Shown piece by piece: positions 1 to 5,765 of a DNA stretch of 5,765 bases. Location: NCBI GenBank assembly GCA_023416135.1, contig JAEZIF010000293.1, positions 1 to 5,765 on the forward strand, read 5' to 3'. Each line of letters opens with the position of its first letter. Within the stretch, counting starts at the first letter, position 1. The stretch comes from Pseudomonadota bacterium (GTDB taxonomy: Bacteria > Pseudomonadota > Alphaproteobacteria > Reyranellales > Reyranellaceae). Under the pieces are notes generated by a model. The model saw only the letters and a program-made list of their open reading frames with translations, was not told the origin of the DNA and made no database searches. The translations under genes were made by a program, and so were the position numbers.

Positions 1-184
1 CGACCCGAGGAAGAAGCTGGACAAGAAGCTCGATGAGGCTCTGAAAGGCACCTTCCCCGGCAGCGATCCGGTTTCATTCGTCGAGGCCGCTCCTGTGAAG
101 GAGGAGGATCGCTCGTTGCCCGACGTCAAGGTCGCCGAGCAACAGGTGCCGGAAAAGGCGAAGGCCGCCAGGAAATCCAAGTAG
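1..184 (+). CDS. C-terminal fragment of a small charged protein with an LKGTFPGSDPVS motif (5' end outside window)
   Basis: An open frame enters from the left edge (first full codon at position 2) and ends at TAG 182-184, giving the last 60 residues. The fragment starts with a Lys/Asp/Leu-rich stretch, then LDEALKGTFPGSDPVSFVE at about residues 10-28, then a Lys/Glu/Ala-rich tail ending in RKSK. Short proteins with a (D/E)AL-x-x-TFP-(A/G)-SDP-(V/P)-S motif are widespread in Alphaproteobacteria and have no assigned function as far as I know. The tail is low in hydrophobic residues and shows no membrane segment, so it is probably soluble and partly disordered. The basic, alanine-rich end could contact nucleic acid, but that is only a guess. 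The start and any upstream domain are not visible. The frame call rests on the recognised motif and on the GC-rich codon use. Confidence 0.65.
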   Translation, partial: DPRKKLDKKLDEALKGTFPGSDPVSFVEAAPVKEEDRSLPDVKVAEQQVPEKAKAARKSK

Positions 185-204
185 CGATCGACAGGAGCCC
201 AGGC

Positions 205-218
205 CGCGCAAGAGCGCG
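205..218 (+). terminator. Short GC hairpin just after the first gene; weak terminator candidate
   Basis: CGCGC (205-209) and GCGCG (214-218) form a perfect 5-bp stem around a 4-base loop, 20 bases after the TAG of the preceding gene. No T-run follows, so it is not a classical intrinsic terminator. It may protect the 3' end or cause a pause. In GC-rich DNA a stem this short can also arise by chance. Confidence 0.25.
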
Positions 219-240
219 TGACTGCACTGCTTGCATTCCC

Positions 241-274
241 GGGATTTGGCGTCCTTTGGTACGCCAAAATTCCC
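241..274. repeat. Strong imperfect inverted repeat (terminator, operator or RNA hairpin)
   Basis: TTTGGCGT (245-252) pairs perfectly with ACGCCAAA (261-268) across an 8-base loop. GGGA (241-244) extends the stem by pairing with TCCC (271-274) after a two-base bulge (269-270), for 12 base pairs in all. A second TTTGG copy at 255-259 can instead pair with CCAAA (264-268) around a TACG loop, so two alternative hairpins compete for the same right arm. Only three T's follow on the + strand and no T-run follows on the other strand, so a factor-independent terminator is possible but not convincing. It lies between the end of the first gene and the promoter-like region of the next, so it could insulate them or act as a protein-binding site. 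Confidence 0.5.
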
Positions 275-313
275 TTTAATGGGCGAAGCAATATAACTTG
301 AGTGATTTTTCTC

Positions 314-341
314 TTGCATCGAGAGGGACTATAGTTATTAT
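314..341 (+). promoter_or_regulatory. Candidate sigma-70-type promoter for the terminase-like gene
   Basis: TTGCAT (314-319) and TATTAT (336-341) are separated by 16 bases. The -10 box matches TATAAT at five of six positions; the -35 box matches mainly in its TTG. They lie in a markedly AT-rich stretch (about 275-345) within otherwise GC-rich DNA. The expected transcription start falls at about 348-350, on or beside the ATG of the next gene, which would make the transcript nearly leaderless. An overlapping alternative -10 (TATAGT, 330-335) has no well-placed -35. The call rests on sequence likeness only. Confidence 0.4.
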
Positions 342-349
342 TCGTGTTC

Positions 350-841
350 ATGACCTCCGGCCGCCCAACCCTCTACAAGCCCGACTACGACGAACAGGCC
401 CATAACCAATGCCTGCTCGGTGCCACCAACGCCCAATTGGCGGAACTGCTCGATGTCGGACACCGCACGATCGATCGCTGGATCGCCGAGATACCGAGCT
501 TCGCCAAGGCGGTGCACGATGGGCGGGCAGTCGCCGATGGACGGGTGGCGCGGTCGCTCTATGAGCGCGCGGTCGGCTATCGCCAGTCGGTCGAACGCAT
601 CGTGGTCCTTCGCGGCGAAGCAAAGAAGATCGACGTGACGGTGCAGCATCCGCCCGATACGCAGGCCTGCATCTTCTGGCTGCGCAATCGGTGTCGGTCG
701 GGCTGGAATGTCCGGCCGGCGGTGGTGGCGGTGGATGAGGAGGCGGAGACGGCGGCGATGATCGCCGAACTGGACGCCGCCGGCGAGCGCGCGCGGCAGC
801 GAGCCGATGTTGGTCGAACTTCCTCCCCAAGCGACGGTTGA
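350..841 (+). CDS. Phage terminase small subunit-like helix-turn-helix protein, orphan
   Basis: This is a complete 163-residue protein. It begins with GRPTLYKPDYDEQA, the GRP(T/S)-x-Y-x-P-(D/E)-Y opening typical of small-terminase-like HTH proteins. A helix-turn-helix follows at about residues 22-50 (LLGATNAQLAELL, then TIDRWIAEIP). Next come a helical segment with ARSLYERAVGYRQ and the family's PPDTQACIFWLRNR signature at about 101-114. The tail is acidic, then Ala/Arg-rich. In phages such proteins recognise packaging sites on DNA and load the large terminase subunit. Here no large subunit, portal or other phage gene is visible, so the protein may be a prophage relic or a domesticated DNA-binding protein. 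The frame is intact and the length is ordinary for the family. ATG 350 is chosen because it directly precedes the conserved opening; an in-frame GTG at 344 would add two residues. Neither start has a clear Shine-Dalgarno sequence: the purine-rich GAGAGGGA (321-328) is too far away. Confidence 0.85.
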   Translation: MTSGRPTLYKPDYDEQAHNQCLLGATNAQLAELLDVGHRTIDRWIAEIPSFAKAVHDGRAVADGRVARSLYERAVGYRQSVERIVVLRGEAKKIDVTVQHPPDTQACIFWLRNRCRSGWNVRPAVVAVDEEAETAAMIAELDAAGERARQRADVGRTSSPSDG

Positions 842-893
842 GGAGGTGCCCGCGAAGGGAAGAGAGGCTTACTCTGAATTCGAAAGAGACAGG
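842..893. other. Convergent intergenic gap between the two opposing transcription units
   Basis: Fifty-two bases separate the TGA of the terminase-like gene (839-841, +) from the TAG of the minus-strand operon (894-896). The only structure seen is a weak hairpin, CTCT (872-875) with AGAG (885-888), around a nine-base loop that contains GAATTC. No T-run flanks it on either strand. Convergent operons often share a terminator in such a gap, but this sequence does not show a convincing one. Confidence 0.4.
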
Positions 894-2993
894 CTATCGC
901 CCCTCGCGCCACCAGGCGCTGCCGATGGCCAGCAGGAAGGCCATCGCCACCAGGATCCCCGGCAGCAGCGGGAGCTGGTTGATGCCGGCGACGGTATAGC
1001 CCTCGTTGCGGCGCAGCCCGATCCAGTCGGAGCCGCCGGCAGCGCGGCCGGGACGGACGGAGCGGATGTCGGGATCGTTGGTGTCGGCGAGCCACATGGT
1101 CGAGCCGCCCGAGGCCTCGGTGAGCGGCTTCAGCTTGGCGTCGGTGGCGCGCACATCGGAGAATTCCAGCGGGTCTGGATTGCCGACCGCGGCCACGGTC
1201 CTGAGTGTGCCGTCGTCGAAGCGATAGAGACCCGGCTTGTCGACGTCGATCACACCCAGGCCCAGCCCGGGGCTGGTCTGCCGCAGCTCGATCACCTTGG
1301 TGCTGCCGTCGGGCGCAGTCATGGTGACCTGCGGGAAGGTGGCGGCGAGCGTGCGGCGCGTGACCTCGATGCGGCCGCCGACGGAAGTAGCGCGCAGCGC
1401 CTCCTCCTCAAGGTCGGGCTCCTTCATCAGCCAGTGGGCGACGCGGCGCACCAGCTCCGGCTGCGGTCCGCCGCCGTCGATGCCGCGGTTCCACAGCCAC
1501 AGGTGATCGGACATCAGCTGGGCAACGCGGCCCTCGCCGACGCGGTCGAGGATGACCAGCGGACGCTCGTCGGCGCCCGACAGCACGGCATTGCCGCGCT
1601 CGGTCCGCGAGGTGACCAGCCGGAACCAGCGGCCCCAGTCGGGGTCCTTTCCGGGATCGCCGGCCTGAGGCAGGTTGGCGGAGACGGGATGGCGCTGGCC
1701 GATCTCGGTGACCTTGGGCTTGAACGGCGTCTCCAGCACGTCGCCCAGCGGCGCCGCCGGCAGCACGGTGCCGAGCGGTGTGCGGTAGAGCGAACGTTGC
1801 GTGGCGAACACCGGGCCGACCGAAACCAGCAGCGCACCGCCGCCTTTCACGTATTCGGCGATGTTGCGGAAGTACTCACGGGTGATGAGGCTGCCCGATT
1901 CGTAGCGGTCGAAGATGATGAGGTCGAATTCCTTCAGCTTCTGCTCGAACAGCTCGCGCATCGGGAAGACGATCAGGCTGAGCTCGCGCACCGGCGTGAA
2001 ATCGTCCTTCTGCGGCGTGCGCAGGATCGTGAAGTGGACGAGGTCGACCGCGGGGTCGCTCTTCAGCAGGTTCCGCCACGCCCGTTCGCCCTGGTAGGGC
2101 TCGCCCGAGACCAGCAGCACGCGCAGCCGGTCGCGCACGCCGTTGATGGTGAACAGGCCGCGGTTGTTGTCGAGGGTGAGCTCGCTCTGGCCAGGCGCCA
2201 CCTCGAGCTCGACGACGTTGGCGCCGGGATTGCCGACGGTGATCGGCAGCTCGACCGACTTGCCGACCGGCACGTCGATGCGCTTCACGATCTCGCCGTT
2301 GACCGACAACGTCACCGGCGCGGTGCCGCCGGCGGGATCCTCGACCTTGAACTTGGCGGTGACCTCGCGGCCGACGACGCCGAAGCGCGGCGACTGCTCC
2401 ATCACGATCAGCCGGTCGCGCTCATTCTTCTTGCCGGCGATCAGGGCATGTACCGGCGCGCCGCCCAGCTCGGGCGGCAGGTTCTTGGCCGACTCGACGG
2501 CGGGCACGTCGTGCACCTGGCCGTCGGTCAGCAGCACCACGCCGGCCAACCGTTCGGGGGGCACCTCGACCAGCGCCGAGCGCATGGTCTCGATCAGGCG
2601 CGTGCCGCCCGGCCGCTCGCTGCCGAGCTGGATGTGAGAGGGCGGCAGCACGGCTTCGCGCACTTCCAGCCCTTCCTGCTGGCCGAGCTTGCGTTTGAGG
2701 GTTTCGCGCGCCGCCTGGACCTGGGTGCGGCGCTCGCCGATCGCCATGGAATCGGAATCATCGACCACGACCAGGGCCACATCGGCGATCGGCTTGCGCT
2801 GCTCCTCGATCAGCGAGGGATTGGCGAGCGCCAGCAGCACGACGGCGAGCGTGCCGAGTCGCCACAAGGTGCCGCGCGCGCGGGCGGCGAGGCTGAGCGC
2901 GATCAGCACCAGACCGATGGCGCCCAGGCCGGCCAGGATCTCCCAGCTCAGCAGCGGGTCGAAGGCGACGGAAACGGCGGAGGTCGGGTTCAT
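894..2993 (-). CDS. Membrane-anchored VWA / GATase1-like protein, last gene of the DUF58-DUF4159 type operon
   Basis: This 699-residue protein has two N-terminal membrane segments (about 17-36 and 43-59) with a basic loop between them, and one C-terminal segment (about 674-694) ending in WWREGR. By the positive-inside rule the intervening 600 residues are periplasmic. Residues 72-190 form a VWA-like domain. Its metal-binding motif is intact: DDSDS at 78-82 (D78, S80, S82) and TDG at 156-158. Beta-rich linkers follow (about 200-285, with VNGEIVKRIDVPVGKSVELP). A GATase1-like region comes next (about 288-500), starting RVLLVSGEPYQGERAW and containing DLIIFDRYESGSLI and GGGALLV. The second half holds another beta-rich stretch (about 535-610). 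There is no cysteine, so it cannot be a cysteine-dependent amidotransferase. ATG 2993 is chosen because it overlaps the upstream stop as ATGA and has AGAGG eight bases upstream; the frame is open further upstream, but that lies inside the neighbouring gene. Substrate and function are unknown. A role in envelope assembly or protein-complex remodelling with a MoxR ATPase is inferred from gene context. Confidence 0.9.
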   Translation of the reverse strand: MNPTSAVSVAFDPLLSWEILAGLGAIGLVLIALSLAARARGTLWRLGTLAVVLLALANPSLIEEQRKPIADVALVVVDDSDSMAIGERRTQVQAARETLKRKLGQQEGLEVREAVLPPSHIQLGSERPGGTRLIETMRSALVEVPPERLAGVVLLTDGQVHDVPAVESAKNLPPELGGAPVHALIAGKKNERDRLIVMEQSPRFGVVGREVTAKFKVEDPAGGTAPVTLSVNGEIVKRIDVPVGKSVELPITVGNPGANVVELEVAPGQSELTLDNNRGLFTINGVRDRLRVLLVSGEPYQGERAWRNLLKSDPAVDLVHFTILRTPQKDDFTPVRELSLIVFPMRELFEQKLKEFDLIIFDRYESGSLITREYFRNIAEYVKGGGALLVSVGPVFATQRSLYRTPLGTVLPAAPLGDVLETPFKPKVTEIGQRHPVSANLPQAGDPGKDPDWGRWFRLVTSRTERGNAVLSGADERPLVILDRVGEGRVAQLMSDHLWLWNRGIDGGGPQPELVRRVAHWLMKEPDLEEEALRATSVGGRIEVTRRTLAATFPQVTMTAPDGSTKVIELRQTSPGLGLGVIDVDKPGLYRFDDGTLRTVAAVGNPDPLEFSDVRATDAKLKPLTEASGGSTMWLADTNDPDIRSVRPGRAAGGSDWIGLRRNEGYTVAGINQLPLLPGILVAMAFLLAIGSAWWREGR

Positions 2994-5740
2994 CGCCGGA
3001 GCCTCTGCATGATGTCCTGCATGTGGACCATGTCGTCCTTGTAGTTGCCGGTCAGCGCATGCATCACCAGGTTCACGCCGACGCGATACGACATCTCGCG
3101 CTGGGTCTCGCCGCCCGGCGACACCGGCATGACGCCGCGACCGCGCTGGTCGGCCGCCCATGCGCCGATATAGTCGTTGGAGCCGATGATGACGGTGGTG
3201 ACGCCGTCATTGACGCGCCCGCCGCCCGCCTCGATCCAGAGCTTGCCGCCGGTCCAGCGCCCCGGCACGTCGGACAGCAGATAGAACGCCTTGGTCAGCA
3301 CGTGCTCGGGCGGCATGGCGACCAGTGGCGGGATCTCCACGCCATTGAGCAGGCGCTTCAGGTCCGGGTTGCCGCCGGCCGGGCGATCGAAGCTGAGGTG
3401 CTGATCGCGCGTGTCGATGAACAGGATGCCGCCGGTGCGCAGGTAGCGGTCGAGCGCCGCCTGGGCGCGCGGCGACAGTGCGGGCTGGGTCGGCGTGATC
3501 GCCCAGTAGATCAGGGGATAGAGGCGCGGCTCGTCCTTCTCGAGGTCGAGCCCGACCGGATCGGCCGGCTCGACCGAGGTGCGATTGCGGAGGATCTCGC
3601 TCAGGCCTTCGAGGCCCTGCTTGGTGAGGTCGTCGACTTCCTTGTCGCCGGTGGTGATGTAGGCCAGCCGGATGTCGAGCGAGCCCTTCAGCGCCTGCTC
3701 CTCGCTGAGCGGTGGCGGGCCGGGCCGCTGATCGGCGGCCTTGGCGTCGGGGGCCAGCATGGCGAGGGCGGCGAACAGCAGGAGCGCGGCCGGAGCGGCC
3801 CTTCCGCCGAAGCGGAAGGCGCGACCCAGCAGGCCGCGCATCCACAGCGAGATGAAGATGTCGGCCAGCAACAGCAGCAGGGCGGCCAGCAGGAACCACT
3901 TGGACAGGTCGGTCTCGCCGCCCTCGCTCAACCGGTCGGTCGAGACGCCACCGGGCAGGGCCAGCGGCTTGGGCTCGCCGACGCGGCCGCCGATGTTGAA
4001 GGCGACCTGGGCGTTCTCGTCGCCGTACAGGCCGGGCGGCGTGGCTGGCTTCGGCTTGAACGTCTCGTTGGCGTCGGCCGGCAGGATCTGCGCGCCGGCG
4101 GGCGGGGCGCCGAGGCGGCCGAAGCCGTCGAGCGTGCGCCAGGGCTTCAGTGCCTTGTTGACGCCGTCGCCGGCGACACCGCGGGACAGAGTGACGAGCC
4201 GTTGCAGCATGTTCACGAACAGACCCGACAGCGCCATGTTGCTCCAGCCGGTGTTGGCGGTGGTGTGGATCAGCACAAGGTAGCCTTGGCCGCGCTTCTC
4301 GGCCGTCACCAGCGGCGTGCCGTCGGTCAGGCGCGCCCAGGTCTTGTCGGCGAGGTCGGGCGTCGGCTCGGCCAGCACCTGCTGGCTGATGCGCACGTCC
4401 TTGGGGATCGGGATGCCCAGGAAGGGGCTGTTGGCCGGGAACTCGGCGAGCGCGGTGGGCGAGCCCCAGCTCATGATGCCGCCCAGTGCGCGGTCGCCGA
4501 GCCTGAGCCGCGTCGGCACCAGCGGATCGTTGCCCGAGGCGAGGTTCGGGCCGGCGAAGCGCACGGCGATGCCGCCGCGCTCGATCCACTTGGCGATCTC
4601 CTCGCGGTCGGTGGCCGACGGCGCGGCGCCATCGGGGATCAGCAACACGGCGGTGCTGCGATTAAGCACCGTCTCGCGATCGCCGATGGTGAGGCTGACG
4701 TAGGGATCGAGGGCGCGCTCGAGGAAGTAGACCTCCTGGAGCAGCGGCTGGCCGCTCGCGGTTGGCCGCTCACCCAGGATGGAGACCGGCCGGCGGCGAT
4801 GCCGCTCGTCCAGCAGCACGGCCGAGCCTGCGCCGCCCTGGGTCTCGATGTCGAGACGGGCCATGCGGTTGCGCAGTTCGGGCGGCGTCGGCAGCACGCC
4901 CTCACCCTTGGTGTCGGTGGCGGCGAAGTCGAGGTCGATGCGGGCGACGATGCGGCCGCCTTCGTCGGAAGCCTGGACGGCGATCTTGCGCGGGCCGTCG
5001 GCCGACGGGCGCAGGGCCTGCACCTTCAGGTCGCGGCCCTCGGCGACCGGCGGCAGCAGCAGCAGCGGCGTCGCCGCCTGGTCGGGCAGCAGGACCTGCA
5101 GCCCGTCGAACTTGCGCAGGCGCTCGGTCAGCTTCGGTGTGCCCTCGTCCTCGACGCCGTCGCTCAGCCAGACGACATAGGCGCCGGGGTCGACCTGCAT
5201 CTGGTCGATGGCGGTGACGGCGGCGGCGCGGTCGGTCGGCCACGGCTTGGGCCGGAAGGCGCGCAGGATGGTGCGCGCCTCGTCGGGCCGCATGGCGCCG
5301 CGTCGGGCGGCGGGCGCGTCGAGCGGCAGGGGGGCGGTGCCGACCAGCACGACCGGGCGCTGGCCGCGTTCGGCGCGCTGGATCAGGCGCTCGGCATGGG
5401 CGATCCGGGTGGTCCAGCCCGGCGCCGACGCCCAGCCGTCGTCGATCACCAGCATCAGCGGGCCCTTGCCCGGCAGGTCGGCCTGCGGGTTCAGCAGCGG
5501 GCGCGCAACGGCCAGGATGAGCGCCGTAGCGAGCAGCAGGCGCAGCAGCAGCAGCCACCACGGCATCTTCATCGGCGTCTGCTCGGTCGGCTCCAATCCG
5601 ATCAGCAGCCGGATCGCCGGGAAGCGCACGAGCTTTGGCAATGGCGGGATCAGCCGCAGCAGCCAGTAGATGACCGGCAGCACCAGCAGCAGGGCAAGCA
5701 TGCCCGGTGCCGCGAAAGCGAAGGCGCCCAGACTCAGCAT
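2990..5740 (-). CDS. BatA-like N-terminal / DUF4159 C-terminal membrane protein
   Basis: This is a 916-residue protein of the usual alphaproteobacterial DUF4159 type. Residues 1-85 match the aerotolerance-regulator (BatA) N-terminus: a membrane segment at 9-31, a basic loop with PKLVRFPAIRLL, and a second membrane segment at 61-80. Residues 94-220 look like a VWA domain with a degraded metal site: IDDGWAS at 99-105 replaces DxSxS, and SDG at 193-195 replaces TDG. Residues about 318-520 look GATase-like (LLIPDGAAPSATDREEIAKW, then ERGG). A third membrane segment (615-636), a basic loop, and a signal-peptide-like fourth segment (649-670, ending AKAAD) precede the DUF4159 domain (about 687-895; LDIRLAYITTGD, YPLIYWAITP, TGGILFIDTRD). 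Predicted topology puts all large domains in the periplasm. It contains no cysteine. The TGA (2992-2990) overlaps the next gene's ATG by four bases. ATG 5740 starts the BatA motif directly; its ribosome site (AAAAGA) is weak, which fits translation coupled to the gene before it. Function is unknown. MoxR and DUF58 partners are inferred from conserved context. Confidence 0.93.
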   Translation of the reverse strand: MLSLGAFAFAAPGMLALLLVLPVIYWLLRLIPPLPKLVRFPAIRLLIGLEPTEQTPMKMPWWLLLLRLLLATALILAVARPLLNPQADLPGKGPLMLVIDDGWASAPGWTTRIAHAERLIQRAERGQRPVVLVGTAPLPLDAPAARRGAMRPDEARTILRAFRPKPWPTDRAAAVTAIDQMQVDPGAYVVWLSDGVEDEGTPKLTERLRKFDGLQVLLPDQAATPLLLLPPVAEGRDLKVQALRPSADGPRKIAVQASDEGGRIVARIDLDFAATDTKGEGVLPTPPELRNRMARLDIETQGGAGSAVLLDERHRRRPVSILGERPTASGQPLLQEVYFLERALDPYVSLTIGDRETVLNRSTAVLLIPDGAAPSATDREEIAKWIERGGIAVRFAGPNLASGNDPLVPTRLRLGDRALGGIMSWGSPTALAEFPANSPFLGIPIPKDVRISQQVLAEPTPDLADKTWARLTDGTPLVTAEKRGQGYLVLIHTTANTGWSNMALSGLFVNMLQRLVTLSRGVAGDGVNKALKPWRTLDGFGRLGAPPAGAQILPADANETFKPKPATPPGLYGDENAQVAFNIGGRVGEPKPLALPGGVSTDRLSEGGETDLSKWFLLAALLLLLADIFISLWMRGLLGRAFRFGGRAAPAALLLFAALAMLAPDAKAADQRPGPPPLSEEQALKGSLDIRLAYITTGDKEVDDLTKQGLEGLSEILRNRTSVEPADPVGLDLEKDEPRLYPLIYWAITPTQPALSPRAQAALDRYLRTGGILFIDTRDQHLSFDRPAGGNPDLKRLLNGVEIPPLVAMPPEHVLTKAFYLLSDVPGRWTGGKLWIEAGGGRVNDGVTTVIIGSNDYIGAWAADQRGRGVMPVSPGGETQREMSYRVGVNLVMHALTGNYKDDMVHMQDIMQRLRR
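3002..3006 (-). promoter_or_regulatory. Ribosome binding site of the VWA/GATase-like gene
   Basis: On the minus strand AGAGG lies eight bases before ATG 2993, inside the last codons of the DUF4159 gene. Together with the ATGA overlap it fixes the start at 2993 and supports coupled translation of the two genes. Confidence 0.6.
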
Positions 5741-5765
5741 TCTTTTGGACCGCGCGCTTCCAGCG
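5734..5765 (-). CDS. Last codons of the preceding operon gene, probably the DUF58 protein (5' end outside window)
   Basis: On the minus strand one frame from the right edge reads ...LEARGPKEC and stops at TGA 5736-5734, giving an ATGCTGA overlap of seven bases with the start of the DUF4159 gene. In Alphaproteobacteria the gene before a BatA/DUF4159 protein is usually a DUF58 protein, whose C-terminus tends to end in a short Ala/Leu/Arg-rich tail. Only nine codons are visible and the other two minus-strand frames are also open to the edge, so the identity is inferred from context. The overlap would explain the weak ribosome site of the following gene. Confidence 0.4.
   Translation of the reverse strand, partial: LEARGPKEC

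Noticed and set aside
74..319. An 81-codon minus-strand frame over the first gene and the intergenic region
   Set aside because: It is antisense to the small protein with the TFPGSDPVS motif and crosses the inverted repeat; no ribosome site or family likeness is seen.
330..335. TATAGT as the main -10 box of the terminase-like gene
   Set aside because: No -35-like hexamer stands 16-18 bases upstream, whereas TATTAT six bases further on has TTGCAT at a 16-base spacing.
348..1095. Minus-strand frames opposite the terminase-like gene (103, 160 and 172 codons)
   Set aside because: They are antisense to a protein with clear family motifs, and their translations are biased and motif-free.
807..3044. 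A 745-codon + strand open frame running across the whole VWA/GATase-like gene
   Set aside because: It is antisense to a gene with recognisable domains, its translation is a low-complexity mix of Ala, Gly, Arg, Asp, Gln and His with no motif, and long antisense frames are expected in GC-rich DNA with strong third-position bias.
3207..4589. A 460-codon minus-strand frame within the DUF4159 gene
   Set aside because: It is an out-of-frame shadow rich in Arg, Ala and Pro with no domain signature, on the same strand as the well-supported 916-residue frame.
5049..5560. Runs of CAG triplets resembling a microsatellite (also near 3868-3892)
   Set aside because: On the coding strand these are CTG leucine codons in membrane segments and a Leu-rich stretch of the 916-residue protein, so codon preference explains them.
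1..5765. CRISPR array, tRNA, rRNA, insertion sequence or attachment site
   Set aside because: No spaced direct repeats, cloverleaf-like sequence, transposase frame or terminal repeats were seen on reading both strands.

Overview
The window is GC-rich and looks alphaproteobacterial. The evidence is an uninterrupted pair of large minus-strand genes of the BatA/DUF4159 and VWA/glutamine-amidotransferase-like type, which in Alphaproteobacteria usually sit behind MoxR and DUF58 genes, plus a small upstream protein with the LKGTFPGSDPVS-type motif common in that class. I cannot name a genus from the sequence alone.

Layout, left to right. Positions 1-184 (+) hold the C-terminal end of a small, lysine- and glutamate-rich protein of unknown function. 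Positions 185-349 are intergenic. They hold a short GC hairpin, a strong imperfect inverted repeat (241-274), and an AT-rich stretch with a candidate promoter that places the transcription start almost on the next ATG. Positions 350-841 (+) encode a complete helix-turn-helix protein of the phage terminase small-subunit type, with no other phage gene visible. A 52-bp convergent gap (842-893) separates it from the minus-strand operon.

The operon fills 894-5765 and reads right to left. It holds the last few codons of a probable DUF58 protein, then a 916-residue BatA-like/DUF4159 membrane protein, then a 699-residue protein with a VWA domain and a GATase-like domain. The genes overlap (probable ATGCTGA, then ATGA), so translation is probably coupled. 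Membrane segments and positive-inside charge suggest that almost all the soluble mass of both large proteins lies in the periplasm. The presumed partners MoxR and DUF58 would lie upstream, outside the window, and are inferred from known gene neighbourhoods.

The most interesting content is the architecture of this little-characterised envelope system. The pair carries one VWA domain with an intact metal-binding (MIDAS) motif, one VWA-like domain whose motif is degraded, and three stretches that share a GATase-like sequence pattern. There is not a single cysteine in the 1,615 residues of the two proteins, so cysteine-based amidotransferase chemistry is excluded. The second point of interest is the orphan, possibly leaderless, terminase small-subunit-like gene.
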